A stretch of DNA of 64,000 bases from Trichopria drosophilae (GCA_030407085.1 CM059584.1:107879001-107943000), one strand, 5' to 3'; positions 24,238 through 36,208 are shown, counted from the first letter of the stretch. Translations and numbers: made by a program. Notes: generated by a model from the sequence alone, not told the origin.

Positions 24238-25250
24238 ATATTAATATCATATGCACAAATAGTTAAAGCCTTGTTTCTAAATCAGTTATTGATATTAATG
24301 AAGATTGGTTTTAAACAAAAAGAGTATAACGAAATAATATTATTTACGAACATTAATTTTAAAGTGGTTGTCAACATTATTTCCAAGTGGATCATTGATA
24401 CTAATAAGTGTTACATAATTTGAAACAGGCATTTATAAGTGGGATTCAATACGTCAATTATAACTAAACAAACTTAAATGTTATTTAATATTAATGTTCG
24501 CCTATGGTAATAGATATTTTGAAATGTAATTGAAGACGGTTTATGCAATAGTTATTAATGACCAAGAAGATATTATTGTAATAGTGAAGGGAAAGATGTG
24601 TTTTGATTTAACAGTTAAAATATAGTTCGGGTATTAAAAGGCGAGGATTTATATAAATCTTAAATGATATGGCTTAAATTTAATTAATAATAAAAGTATT
24701 ACAAGAGAAGCATCCATTATTATCAATATTTTTATATTAACTATAATTTTTTTAGTCTTTGAATAAAGCAATTTTTAAGAGTACGTACATTTAACAATTT
24801 ATAGTTTAAATGAATAAGGATGATTCTTTTGTAACTTAATAAAATATATAAATTTAAAATATTTTCAAGAAGAAACTTCTAGAACATGAGATTAAGAGGG
24901 TTTCCTTGGTGTTTAAATTTAGATAAATTTAGTGACGGTTTTTCCGCCAGATTGCATGTATGAGAATGAGAACAAGGATGCGGTCCCAAAGCGTTCTCAC
25001 ACTTGGGCCAGCTTATCGAATATGATATAATATTTATGATTGTTTTCCGGGAGAAAACTACAGTCCCCAAGTTCTCATTCTCACATTTTCGTTAGCTCAT
25101 TTAAATAAGTTATGATTTGCAGCTGTGTTAAAAGGAAACGTATATGTTTCATTTTTCCAAACTGTTTTTTGAGATTTTAGAAGACTTCCAAAAAATATTC
25201 TAAATATATCGGGTGTTTAAAACGTACGTATTACGGCTAGTACGTTACAA

Positions 25251-25662
25251 TGTTTTATCAACTGCGGTATCCGGCGTAGGTTTTTTCCCACAGAGTTTTC
25301 CCTACGCCATTGCACACCCGAATGGGGGTACCTCTCAAAATGAATGAGGCCTGTTAGGTAAATTATGTAAAAGGCCCTTCAAAATGGTGACGATCTCGAT
25401 AAAATTATTTGTAATTCGAATAGTATATTATCGATGTAAAGTATGACGTTGTAGTCTATTTAAATGTTCGAGAGTTTGAAAAGTCGAGAAAAAAAAAAGT
25501 GACGATCGGGTTGAGAGAAAACGTTTCGGAATGCCGTCGGGGTTAGGATGTCCGGGTCGCGATCGGGTCGTCACCGGTTGATCGCGAATAAATTTCAAAA
25601 TAGTTTCTTGAGGCCGATCAAACCGCGTGTTTTATTTTGAGCCCTTCCACCAGTCGTTTATA
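25251..25662 (+). repeat. 5' LTR
   Basis: Matches 31414-31832 from tgttttatcaactgcgg to ccaccagtcgtttata. AATAAA is present near the end. Its upstream edge differs from that of the 3' LTR (gtacgttacaa versus tgttacggacggaatcga). Confidence 0.85.
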
Positions 25663-25666
25663 AAAT

Positions 25667-25685
25667 TGGTGCCGAAAACCCGGGA
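25667..25685 (+). promoter_or_regulatory. Primer-binding site, tRNA-Phe type
   Basis: TGGTGCCGAAAACCCGGGA lies five bases after the LTR and is complementary to the 3' end of tRNA-Phe, except for one extra A. It would prime minus-strand DNA synthesis. Confidence 0.75.
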
Positions 25686-26544
25686 GTAATTACCGGTAAT
25701 GGTGGAAGTGGCCTTTCGACTATTCGCGGCCGCAATTTGTGTCGCGTATATATGGTGAACTGTCGCGCCGGGTTCGGGAATCGGCGTCGTGGCATTTTAG
25801 TGACTGTTCGATGATGCGAGTGCGAGGCATAGGATTTCTTGGATGTCGTTTCGTTGTTGAGAGGTTGAGAGGAGGTTTGAAAGGTGCGTCGTCTGTGGGA
25901 GCTGTTTTGACAGGAGGCCTCCAGAAAGCAACGCCGACATCAATCTCCGTGGGCCGCATGTGGATTGCAGCGATCAGCTACCGGTACCAGTGAAAATGCA
26001 ACATCGGTAAAATGGAGTTTGGCATGGTGAGCTGTACGCTTTTTCCGGTTCTGTAACGGACTAATTTGCATTTTGTCAATTTTTTATTGCGCGTTCGTTT
26101 TGCGACTCCATTTCATCCTTGTGACGCGCGATCGTGATTTGTCGTCCTACACGACGTTTCAATGACAGTTCGAAAATTCATGATCGTACTTTGTCGGTAG
26201 TTTGTCAACGCGAATATTTATTACTAAAATTTTACCTTTAAGAATGTACGATTATTAGTAGCGCACTAACTGTGATGTAACCAAATAGGGTAATTGAAAT
26301 GTAGTTCGTTCGTCGAGCTCTGTTTGAATTCGCCAATATTGACGATGACTAATTTATTCAAATTACAGGTTGAATTAAATAATTTATATTAATAACAAAT
26401 AAGAATTCGAACAAAATTTAGAATGGGGATAAATATTTTAAATTCCAAATTTGATTATATTGAGAATCAAACATAAATACTATACAGAGAAATAGAACGA
26501 CAAATTATTAAGTCGATAATTGTAAATTTTAATAATTAAAAGTG

Positions 26545-26789
26545 GGTGCGGGTCGAAAAACCGACAAATTAAAAAGCCGACAGGTCACAAAACCGACAGT
26601 CAAAATACCGACAATCCAAAAGCCGACAGTCAAAAAACCGACACTTCAAAAAATGATAGTCCGCATGTCGATGCGTCTATGTTTCTATGTGTCGGCTTTT
26701 TGACTGTCGGCTTTTCGATTATCGGTATTTTGACTGTCGGTTTTGTGACCTGTCGGCATTTTAATTTGTCGGTTTTTCGACCCGCACCC
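26545..26789. mobile_element. Hairpin MITE built of repeated CCGACA units
   Basis: About 100-bp arms are reverse complements of each other: ggtgcgggtcgaaaaaccgac at the left and its complement at the right. Each arm is itself a run of 13-18-bp units of the form aaaaCCGACAgtc. It has no coding capacity and is nested in the LTR element's internal region. Confidence 0.75.
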
Positions 26790-29700
26790 TTAAAAGTGAG
26801 GTTAGTACGAAGTTGGATGACGATATATCAGGCATCCAATTACGTCAAAATCACTCTACGATACGTTTGGCAGAGTTTTTATTCAACGTTGTAATTTATC
26901 AGCATTTTAAGTCCAAATGTCGATCTTTTCGAGTTTATTCAAATTGAAATAAACATAATTCAGCGCCTTTGACAGATGTTCTAGCGAACATCATTTTTCT
27001 GTACATGTCCGTAAGAACATCGCGCCTTTAAAAATGTTCAAACGAAACTGTTGCGAACAGTTTGAATCGTTTTAAAGATATTGCCGCCGAGACGTAGGCT
27101 TCGAGCGAATAAAGTTTTAGTTTCTGAAAACTTGACCGCACGTTTTATTTCACCCGTTTTGAACATGAATTTGGTGCATTGAATGATAATCGAAATAACA
27201 GCGTTTTAAATAGGTGTTAGTAAAACGTCATGTTTTGTCCGATGTTCATGGAAACATCACCCCCATTTTCTCAAACAAAAGTTTGATGGAAGATAATATT
27301 CGGTACATATTCTAAAGAATGTCATAATTTGATTGTCGTTTCCAAAGTTCAGTATGGCCAGTGATATTTTGAGAAAATATGATGGCGATTGATTATTGAC
27401 TTTATCATATAGATTAAAGAAATGTATTTGTATTTAAATATGTGAACAAAGTAGCATGAATCTATAATGGGATTATGATTCTAATTACAAATGAAAAAGA
27501 AATGTTTTGACCTTTTCGTGAACGGTTTGGTATCGATTTCATTTCAAATTTTGTGCGCGAATGACAATTCGAGTAGCAGTAACGTAATATAAATCATAAG
27601 AATATAAATGACTGTTCATGTTTGTGAAGGTCATGATAGGCGTCAATGTCGATGGTGCACGGGTCCCGGTTTGACAGTGGATTGCGGACCCGACGTATTT
27701 GTATTTGCACTTGACTTGAATGATAAGTCAAATTATTTGGATGGCGATGACGACGTGATGAATCGAATTGGAATCGATTTAAATTTCGTTACGTATTTTG
27801 GATACGAATCCAAAAATACGAGCCTTTTAATCTTATTATTCGTTGGAAGGATGAGCCTTCTTTTTTTTTACGGAATGGTTTGAAAACCATCCAGGCAGTC
27901 GATCGAAAGAGTCGAAGATCACGAGCTGATACCCTACGTATGGGCGACGGTTGTATTTGGTAAAGATCGAAAGCGGAATCGTTGGTTTATGATGTAATGT
28001 GTAAATCGCTTGTGCCGTCCCTGGACGCGAGAAAGAAATAAACAAGAAATAAAGAGAGAGAAAGAGAGTGAAGACGAGAAGAGAGAGTGAAGACGCAAGT
28101 ACGAAATAACGATACGCAGAAATTGCAAGTATGCGTGTGAGTCCTGCGTGTTCGTGAGGTTGGGCACGGTTCGGCCCTTTTCTGGTTTGGAGAAGAAGCC
28201 CGGGCCTCCCGTTGAACGGCCCATCGACGCCAGTTAGACAATCGAAGCCCTTCGAGTCTAGATGTTTAGTCTCCGCGTTCGGATTTCCTTTAAAAATCAA
28301 ATTTGACTTGTTCGCTCGTCCTATATAATTTTCTGATAACGGCTTTTTATCGTGTCGGCATTCATGGTTGGAGACTCAGTTGGTGTCGAAATCGTTCGCT
28401 TCATTTCCCATACAAAAGCGACGCTCTGTTCTTATCAGGACCAAAGAGACGCCATTCCGCCATTTTGATCACACCACGGTCCCATGCTGTGTATCGGAAA
28501 GAAAAGCCAGTTCGCCAATAAGACGACTGAAAAATGAGCACCAAGTCAAGGACAAATCCGATGAGACGTTTTTGGAGATTCATGGACCAGTTTTTTTGTG
28601 ATTGACTCGAGAAGCCCTCTGAGACCCGCATCCATGACGTCGAAACGATAAGTCTGTTTCATTTTTATCATTTCTTTTTAAAACATAAAGTCGGATCTGA
28701 TTTTGTTTGAAAACATCAATTAGTCTCTCTTTCTCTCGCGATCATCGCATCGAATCAGAAGAAACTTTGATCTTCAGTTTTATTGTAATATGGACAGTTA
28801 AGATAATGTTTTGTTATGTGACAATTAATATTTAAAATCAATTTTGTTATTGCGATTCGAATGAATGATAATGATACTTTCTTTTTGTTTGATGATCCCA
28901 TTATAATTTCATTTAATTTGAATTTAAGTGAGAGATGAAGTACGATGTATGATTATTTCAAGTATGATCCGATGTATCAATGTTCAGTTTAGTGAAAAAT
29001 GAGAATGTGCAATATGGTGAATTCCAAAAGGATAGGCCGATTCTTATATTTCTCGTAATATTATATTTTCTATGTTGAATATTCCAATTATAATAAATAA
29101 TAGTCTGATTTGAATCAATTGTTTGACTCTATAATTTATTTAACTTTATAATTTTCATCTTTAGAAAGTCTATTTTTATTTCTTATGTGAAAAATTTAAA
29201 ATTATCATAATTGCATATAAAACAATTATTACAATGACGACCTTTACAGAAAGGCATTTTGAATATCTACGGATTTGTAAGTGTCGAGTCGGCCGCCATA
29301 TGGTGAAATGAAACTTCATATGAAATTGATACCAAACCTGAGTGTGTTTGAAACACAGTACTTGTTCTATTCGTGAGTCCAGAACAACCCGTAGATGTAA
29401 TATTTCGATGGCGATATAATATAAACAGAGCTTGCAGATCTGCGACGTGAACTATTTTAAGTAAATATAAACATTGCTGGATGTTCAAAACGAATGGCGA
29501 GCATTGAATGTATAAGTTGAGGCAGGAAGGAAAACAATCGTTCGCGAAAAGGAAAGACAAAATTTCGTGGCAGACGCACAGAAGTGTGCCTGTAGGATTT
29601 ATGTACGGGCTTCAACTGCGGCGACGATATCGGGCGACATGCGTTGAAACATTTAAAATACCGATTTGTTACCTTCGAGGTAATAGAGGAGTCTTGATTA

Positions 29701-29792
29701 TTACACCGGTGCGAGTCAATTATTTCAAAAACCCCTTTGAATCTGGTCCATCTAAAAGCGTGTGGATAGTCGAATATCCATCATTTCGGCCG

Positions 29793-30108
29793 CATGATTC
29801 GCTTCCGGATGGATAGTAGCCATTTGGTTCCGAGCACGGGGAATTGGATCCCTTCGACCTTGTGGTCTACGGTGGACTCCAATTTCGTATCAGTGCTGGC
29901 CTTTTGGTGAACAAGAAGTCCGGAGGTTCGGAACGCGGCGAAGGTGCGCCTCATGATTCGCCTCAGAATGGATAGTAGCCATTTGGTTCCGAGCACGGGG
30001 AATTGGATCCCTTTGACCTTGTGGTCTACCGTGGACTCCAATTTCGTACCAGTGCTGGCCTTTTGGTGAACAAGAAGTTCGAAGGTTCGGAACGAGGGCC
30101 GTTTGAAC
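29793..30108 (+). repeat. 159-bp tandem duplication
   Basis: catgattcgc...ggatagtagccatttggttccgag recurs at 29793 and 29952, with a few substitutions. It lies in the internal region of the LTR element and creates a repeated open frame on the minus strand with no recognisable protein. Confidence 0.85.
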
Positions 30109-31382
30109 GATTTTCGAATACCGCCAGGAAAGATGACGTTCCCCACGATATTCGACTACTCGATGGTAAATTCTAGATCAAAATGAGTGAGATAAAATTT
30201 CTCCCCTAGGTTTGTGTTGCTTAGTAACACAAAACGACGTGATAACCTCCTCCGTTGCTTGACTCCATCTAACGAACTCGATCGGATCGGACCGCGAATT
30301 CCGCACGAGAAATATCGTTGTCGCCGAGGGTTTACCGAATAAATTATTCGTTTTTATTTGGAGCTGACTAAAATCGCGTGTTTCATTTCTCCACCGCCCA
30401 TCGATCCTTATAAATGTGAAATCATTTTAAAAGGTTCCAACTAAAAAAAATATCGATAACAATTGTTTTAACAATCGACGGAGACGAAATGTTTGCATTC
30501 CTAGCTGCCTTAACTTTCGTTTTGTGATATTAATAAACACCATGTGTGACATGAAATGATTTCGTCGAAAATCCATGTAGTCATCAGAGTTATTATGCAA
30601 CTTGTAAATAAATAATTCTTATAGTTGAATGCTTAAGATGTGGCGAATTTTACATGTTCATGGCGCAATGTGTCCGTACTGATTGCGAAGATGTGTGGTT
30701 GCTGTGTGCGAATTTGTCGATGATGTTCCCTTAGCGGGGGGATCAGTAATACCGTATGCAGTACGAGGTCTTGTGTGAATGTACATCTTCATTATAAGAC
30801 TGACTTGAATGACTTACAACGCTACTATGAAAATCTCGACTTGTTTATCGTAGTGTGGTTTCATAGACTATGAGTAGTATTTGACGACCTTGAGTAGTAT
30901 TACAGGCATCTTTAAGCATCTTGCATTGATAGCGAACATTCTTTGGCACGATATATGCCTTCTTCTGACTTTGCTTTATGATCACTAAGTTTGCCTTTGT
31001 TTTTGATATTATTTAAGTAATATTGTAATAGTTAGTGGATCTACCTGCCTTGTCTTTTTTACTGACTTTGGACACAAATGCTGATGATCACGACAGAACG
31101 GTGATGTGAAATGTCACATGATGTTGTGGTGAGTTTGAATTTATGGAAAGCTAATTGGAAGCTATATTGATGGAATCGAATGGAATAATATTAGAGAATT
31201 GGAAATGAATGAGCAAGATATTGTACTTGGTTGCTAAGTTATGATGATGGTACTTTCTGATAGTACCATGCGAGTTGAAAAATGTTAATGCAAAGTGCGT
31301 GACGTGTGAAAACTTCGAAGATTATTTGAATGGGTTATGCAAACATCGATTCTAGTGAAGTGTACGAGTCCGTGGACTTCGT

Positions 31383-31395
31383 ACAGGGGGGAGAA
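31383..31395 (+). promoter_or_regulatory. Polypurine tract
   Basis: ACAGGGGGGAGAA directly precedes TGTTACGG at 31396, the most likely start of the 3' LTR. The placement is as expected for plus-strand priming. Confidence 0.7.
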
Positions 31396-31832
31396 TGTTA
31401 CGGACGGAATCGATGTTTTATCAACTGCGGTACCCGGCGTAGGTTTTTTCCCACAGAGGTGGTTTTGCCTACGCCATTGCACACCCGAATGGGGGTACCT
31501 CTCAAAATGAATGAGGCCTGTTAGGTAAATTATGTAAAAGGCCCTTCAAAATGGTGACGATCTCGATAAAATTGTTTGTAATTCGAATAGTATATTATCG
31601 ATGTAAAGTATGACGTTGTAGTCTATTTAAATGTTCGAGAGTTTGAAAAGTCGAACTAAGAAAAAAAAGTGACGATCGGGTTGAGAGAGAACGTGTCGGA
31701 ACGCCGTCGGGGTTAGGATGTCCGGGTCGCGATAGGGTCGTCACCGGTTGATCGCGAATAAATTTCAAAATAGTTTCTTGAGGCCGATCAAACCGCGTGT
31801 TTTATTTTGAGCCCTTCCACCAGTCGTTTATA
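31396..31832 (+). repeat. 3' LTR
   Basis: The polypurine tract places its start at TGTTACGG (31396), while homology with the 5' LTR begins only at about 31414. The first 22 bases are identical to the start of the solo LTR at 23395. The end at 31832 has no clear CA. Confidence 0.75.
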
Positions 31833-31867
31833 CATATACGATATAATGTGTTTTCTTAATATTCTAG

Positions 31868-32219
31868 AAGGTAAATTTATTCCCAGCTATAAAAAGGCGC
31901 AAAAGGTAAAACTTCATTGTTATCCAGACGATATAATGATTACGGAACAGACGGGTTTTGTTAGCATTCAAAATCTCCTAAATCATACAAACAGTCGACT
32001 GATGCTCTGCTTAAATGAACAAGAAATTCCAGGTCAAATAATTGTTATTCACAAAATCGGATTTGATGGAAGTTCAGGACACTCTGAACATAAGCAACTG
32101 TTTCAAGATCCTTCAGTTTCTGATTCTTCTGTTATAATAACAGCCTTAGTACCACTAAGAATAATATCGAAAAGCGATGGATCTATAATATGGCAAAATA
32201 CGACCTACTCTTCTACACG
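31868..32219 (+). CDS. Transib-like exon carrying first catalytic Asp
   Basis: Encodes GKFIPSYKKAQKVKLHCYP, then HKIGFDGSSGHSEHKQ (the Asp codon at 32065-32067 is the candidate first catalytic residue), VIITALVPLRI and a C-terminal WQNTTYSSTR. All are in the order known for Transib proteins. The exon ends at ACACG|GTAATA. Confidence 0.8.
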
Positions 32220-32424
32220 GTAATATTTTATTGAAATTAGTATTCAAAATCTACGAAAATTGTCATTTTGACATTGAATCAATGCAGTAATTAAATAATT
32301 TTTTTGTATGTAGACAGACTTAATTATCAATAAAAAAGTTACTGTTTTTACATAATTTTGTTTTTATCTATTTGAGAAATCAATTTGAATATGTACGAAT
32401 GTAGTTATTTTTTATTTACTTCAG

Positions 32425-32632
32425 TTACTGTAGACCGGTGCGAATTTCGTATGAAAAAGAAACCACTGACTCAATTCAAATAGAGTATCAAGGTCTGCAA
32501 GAAGAAATATACAATTTAATCCCAACAACTGTCACCGTGAATGAGAAAATCATAACCATCCACAACGAAATCTTTTTTTCGATGTTTGATACCAAAACCA
32601 TTAATGCTGTAGTAGATAACAAAGCCAGTTCG
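32425..32632 (+). CDS. Transib-like exon with second catalytic Asp
   Basis: Starts after TTACTTCAG and completes an Arg codon split by the intron; the SSTRYCRP sequence so formed is typical of the family. The second catalytic Asp is probably at 32588-32590 (FSMFDTKTINAV). It ends TTCG|GTAATA, phase 0. Confidence 0.8.
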
Positions 32633-33428
32633 GTAATATTCCTAATGTCATAATGAATCATTTACTTACAATATACCCTTTCTTCTATAGTTTTTAACAT
32701 CTTAAAAATTTGTAAGTTCATACATTTTGTTAAATATGTCCGCCACAATTAATCTGCTATTTTGAGTTTTGAAATTTGGACTAGAGATTGATAATCAGCG
32801 AACTCAAAAACCGGTACAATAAAATGTAATGCAAAAGATCCACGTTACTAATCATAATACAAAGGTTTAAGATGAGATTTCAGTGTAAAATCGGAAACTT
32901 GTTCTGAAATACTAACCAATGGAATCATTTATTGTCTATTACATTATTATATATGTATTAAATTAAAAATGTGTAAATTTTAATAAAAGTCTTAAAATGA
33001 TTGATGTGCTTTGGTCAATTCGATCAAAATTAAACAGTTCCGTAATTAATCAAGAATAATTGGGTAAACTTTTAAAATCATAATTACACAATTAGTTAAA
33101 GGTTTAATAATGTTTTTAAAAAAATTACAATTTTTAATACTTTAATTTTTATTATAATTATGTATATAATGATTATATATACGTAAACTAGCGTACATCA
33201 ATAATCTAATTACAATATTTTAAATTGTTTTCGCAAAAGCTACTCTAAAGTTGTTTGAAATAGATTAAAATATACAGAGCACAGATCGTTTTAAGGAATA
33301 AAATATGTAATTAACTGACGAAAAACAATATACTTAGTGATAATGTCGAAGAAAATATTACAAGAGTTTCCACCTCATATAAAATTTCTGAATACAAATT
33401 ATTTTATGCTATGTTTTTTAATGTTTAG

Positions 33429-33586
33429 AGACGTTACTTATGTAATGCTGGACCGAAGGACATGAGTAATTTAGAATTTGTTCAAATACGTAACAATGCA
33501 AGTGACATAATAAACTTGAAATATGGAATTTCGCCTTTACATGCACGGATTAAGTGTTACGAATTTCTTTTGCATATGTCCTACAG
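33429..33586 (+). CDS. Transib-like exon, zinc-binding region
   Basis: Begins after aatgtttag. Encodes RRYLCNAGPKDMSNL, the counterpart of a C-x2-C knuckle in relatives, but with only one Cys visible here. It then encodes GISPLHARIKCYEFLLHMSY with the two conserved His residues. The donor is CTACAG|GTATTA. Confidence 0.8.
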
Positions 33587-33614
33587 GTATTATATCCACA
33601 TATACTTATAAGCG

Positions 33615-33726
33615 CCACACACGCACGCACGCACGCACGCACGCACGCACACGCATACGCACACGTACACGCACACGCACACGCACACACACACACACAC
33701 CCGCGCACGCACACGCACACGCATAC
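33615..33726 (+). repeat. (ACGC)n/(AC)n microsatellite in intron
   Basis: A compound dinucleotide/tetranucleotide array between two Transib-like exons. Open frames crossing it are artefacts. Confidence 0.95.
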
Positions 33727-33786
33727 GAATTTCTTAAATCCGACTATTATAAGAAGTATCTAAGTATAATATTGTTATGTCTACAG

Positions 33787-33926
33787 ACTTGATTTGCCAA
33801 AAGAGGAGAGAAAAAAAGGACGCAGGCAGTCGGCCGAAGTCAAAAATGCAATCGATGATAGGAAACTTATAATCCAAAAGAAATTCAATGCTCAAATGGG
33901 TTTGACTGTCGATATGCCAAAGCCAG
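33787..33926 (+). CDS. Transib-like exon
   Basis: Encodes LDLPKEERKKGRRQ, then VKNAIDDRKLIIQKKFNAQMG and VDMPKPG, a basic linker well conserved in the family. The acceptor is TCTACAG and the donor CCAG|GTAAAA. The split codons at both ends restore Arg and Gly. Confidence 0.8.
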
Positions 33927-34165
33927 GTAAAAAGTTATATCTTTGTCGAGTTTGTTACACGAATTCCGTAATCCACCACCAAGTTAAGTTAATACAACGT
34001 AAACAAAATTTAATTAAAATATCTAAACGGTAGTTGCCCAGTGCGAACTAAATATTTAATAGTTTCTGAATGTACATATAGTTAAATTGACTATAATTTA
34101 TTTAATCTACTACTACTAACTTACAGATTCATTTTTCGTACTTTTCATGCTTTTATTTCTTATAG

Positions 34166-34458
34166 GATTTGGCTCATCAAACGATGGGAACACAGCTCGT
34201 CGTTTCTTTTCGAATCCACGCCTAACATCGAACATAATTGGAATCAATGAACACTTGATTCGTCGCTTTTCGATTATATTAACCGCGATAAATTGTTCCC
34301 ATCAACTGGACCCAAACAAATTTGACATTTACGCGGGAAAGACTGCAGAAATACTAGTGGAAGATTATAGCTGGTGGCCCATGTCTCCAACAGTGCATAA
34401 AATTTTAGTTCACGGAGCAAGCATAATAGAGCATTCTATTTCCCTGACGAAAGGCTGA
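34166..34458 (+). CDS. Transib-like terminal exon
   Basis: Encodes GFGSSNDGNTARRFFSNP, the region aligned in the literature with the last catalytic segment of RAG1, then INEHLIRRFSIIL and WWPMSPTVHKILVHGASIIEHSI. The frame stops at a TGA (34456-34458). In another frame just downstream, a segment ending KKAAEGSSSIVRFE (stop near 34537) resembles the usual C-terminus, so a frameshift probably occurred around 34445-34470. Confidence 0.75.
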
Positions 34459-35899
34459 TGCTTCCGGGAATATTCCCATTTTAACACTGCCAGGAAAGAA
34501 GGCGGCAGAGGGTAGTTCTAGCATCGTTAGGTTCGAGTAGTTTCTATACATATATTGTAACAATATCTTGTTCCTTAAATAGGGTGAATATGCCAATGAA
34601 TGGACGGTTAAGCATTTTTCACACTTCGATCGATTGTAACTTTTGAATTCTTTTATGAAAATTGAATTATGATACCACCATTAGAATCGTTAGACTCTGC
34701 TCTTTATGACCGTGTAGTTCAACCTTCGATTTTATTTAATTATTAACCTCGTCTTCATACGTTTGTAAAAAAATCCGTTAAACCCCAACGAATAGACGGG
34801 TTAAATCAAATGGGACGTTTTCAGTACCAGTTTTGGATGGCTTTAAAACTTTGCTTTGATTTTACAAAATAATAAACACTGGAAGATCAATAGTACTGTA
34901 AATATTGTTTTGAATGTTCAAAGAACATAAAAATATGTATTTTGTTGCATGTTGTGTATCATACATTCATAAGAAATAGAAATATGTAGAAAATCGTCCA
35001 TTCATTGGTAGTCGTCCATTCATTGGCATAATCACCCTATAGTAAAATTGAAAATGAGCATTTTCAAAACTTCGACCCCGACCGCAGGTCAGCCGAAGCA
35101 CTGATAAATGAGCACGTCTTGTTCACACTGATGCTTAAAAAAACGCGGTTTAGTCGAGTTTTTGACAGATCGAGGGGGGCCCATACCCGCCACGCTCCGC
35201 CGCTTCCTGCAAAGCCCCGAACCCCCCTCCCCGCTACCACCTCCCCGAGGCTACCCGACACCAACATCACAGTGAATATTTTGTTATGCCCCCCCCCCCT
35301 TCGCCCTGATACCCGCCTCACTCCCCTGCTTCCTCTGTGTCTCGGTTTTTCATGTAATGTATATAATATACATACATATGCTTTGTAGATGTGTATGTAC
35401 AATTTATGTTAATTTGCTTTTTACGGCATTATCGTTGATTTTACGAAGAAATGAATACAACCTTTTTTGTAGAGAATTCGATGTTCTATAGTTTTTGTTT
35501 GAAACATTTTTTTGTACGATTTGTATTTTTTGTTAAAAAATGGAAAAACGTGTTTTTTGAGCGTTTTTTTGTTAAACCTCCCCATAATCATAAGCATTGC
35601 ATATGCATTGTCTCCAAAAACTAATCAGATCTAAGTTTGGCCAAGAGAAACCCAAATCCGTTTGTACTTTTTAAATTCGTCATTCCATTCGCGAGATATC
35701 GCGTATACAAAATTTTGCCCACGGACGGACGGACGGACGGACGTACAACCTAACGGACACCAATTTTTTTATTGTTGTTTTGGGTTCCTTAGGGCCTGAA
35801 ACGTCGACATTTGATGAAAAACTATAGGGTATATAATTATTTAGCGAGAACTGACCAAATTCAATACTTCGCCAGACCTATGGTCTTGGTCGAAGTAAT
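34440..35899 (+). repeat. 1.46-kb repeat, copy B
   Basis: Reverse-complement partner of 3466-4927. It begins inside the last Transib-like exon and runs to gtcttggtcgaagtaat. It carries the likely Transib C-terminal codons, the nested MITE, a C-rich block and an (ACGG)n tract. Two copies of one Transib 3' end, or a segmental duplication, are both possible. Confidence 0.85.
34580..35039. mobile_element. MITE with TAGGGTGA / TCACCCTA ends (copy B)
   Basis: Same 460-bp element as 4328-4787, with TIRs TAGGGTGAATATGCCAATG and complement. It sits at the equivalent position inside the duplicated segment. Confidence 0.8.
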
Positions 35900-36208
35900 T
35901 CGATTTTTCATGAATTTTTAAATACGGTGCATTTTTATGATAAAATAAGATACAAATTTTTGTGACAGTCCATGAAAAATGCTGGAATTTTATATTTTAT
36001 TCGTCTCGATACGAACAATGGTAAGTGGAGTTATTAAGAAAAAAAATGTGTTTATTCTTTGAAATCCTCTGCTCGACATTTACAACCGAAAAAATCTGAA
36101 AAATTTCAGAAGGTAATTTCTTGACCCCTCCTCAAACCCGATGAAAAAAATCCTCATCAACTGTCAAGGGAGGGATGGATTTCGGTTCACCGTATTGCCA
36201 TAGAACTA

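Larger units (their letters stand above)
25251..31832 (+). mobile_element. Non-autonomous LTR retroelement (no gag/pol seen)
   Basis: Two direct LTRs (25251-25662 and 31414-31832) share sequence with a few percent differences. After the left LTR comes a primer-binding site; before the right one lies a purine tract. The 5.7-kb internal region has no gag, protease, reverse transcriptase or integrase motifs, only short unrelated open stretches. It also contains two LTR-end-like blocks (near 27110-27170 and 30320-30400), each with AATAAA followed by a cgcgtgttt(c/t)att phrase like the one in the flanking LTRs, hinting at older nested pieces. The element fits a non-coding (LARD-like) type, in the sense orientation of the Transib gene. 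Confidence 0.75.
22678..31867 (+). other. Giant (9.19-kb) intron of the Transib-like gene
   Basis: Begins GTATAT at 22678 and ends TTAATATTCTAG at 31867. Contents: a hairpin repeat (22688-22775), a GTGCGCAAAGT palindrome near 23290-23345, a solo LTR, unassigned AT-rich DNA (24240-25230) and a non-coding LTR element that ends only 35 bp before the acceptor. The other introns of the gene are 200-800 bp, so the size is explained by insertions. Confidence 0.75.
22042..34458 (+). pseudogene. Transib-type (RAG1-related) transposase gene, six visible exons
   Basis: Six exons join in frame through canonical GT-AG junctions: 22042-22677, 31868-32219, 32425-32632, 33429-33586, 33787-33926, 34166-34458. 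The joined product of about 595 residues matches the Transib family, DDE transposases related to the RAG1 recombinase. Hallmarks: KIGFDGSSGHS with the first catalytic Asp, FSMFDTKTINA with a second Asp, a Cys/His zinc-binding stretch ending PLHARIKCYEFLLHMSYR, and SSNDGNTARRFF near the end. One in-frame TGA (22575-22577) and a degenerate C-terminus argue for a decayed copy; the first zinc-finger Cys appears lost. The 5' exon with an ATG is not identified. The first intron is 9.2 kb and hosts LTR elements. A domesticated host gene is possible but less likely given the stop. Confidence 0.8.

Noticed and set aside
27608..28300. Possible gag-like reading frames in the LTR element interior
   Set aside because: No zinc knuckle, protease, reverse transcriptase or integrase motif is seen; the frames are short and overlapping on both strands.
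33523..33792. Open frames rich in Thr-Arg or His-Ala across 33600-33730
   Set aside because: They are translations of an (ACGC)/(AC) microsatellite inside a Transib-like intron.
35268..35274. CACAGTG, identical to the V(D)J heptamer, downstream of the Transib-like gene
   Set aside because: It is a 7-mer inside the duplicated segment with no nonamer, no partner at the other end and no element boundary there; chance is likely.
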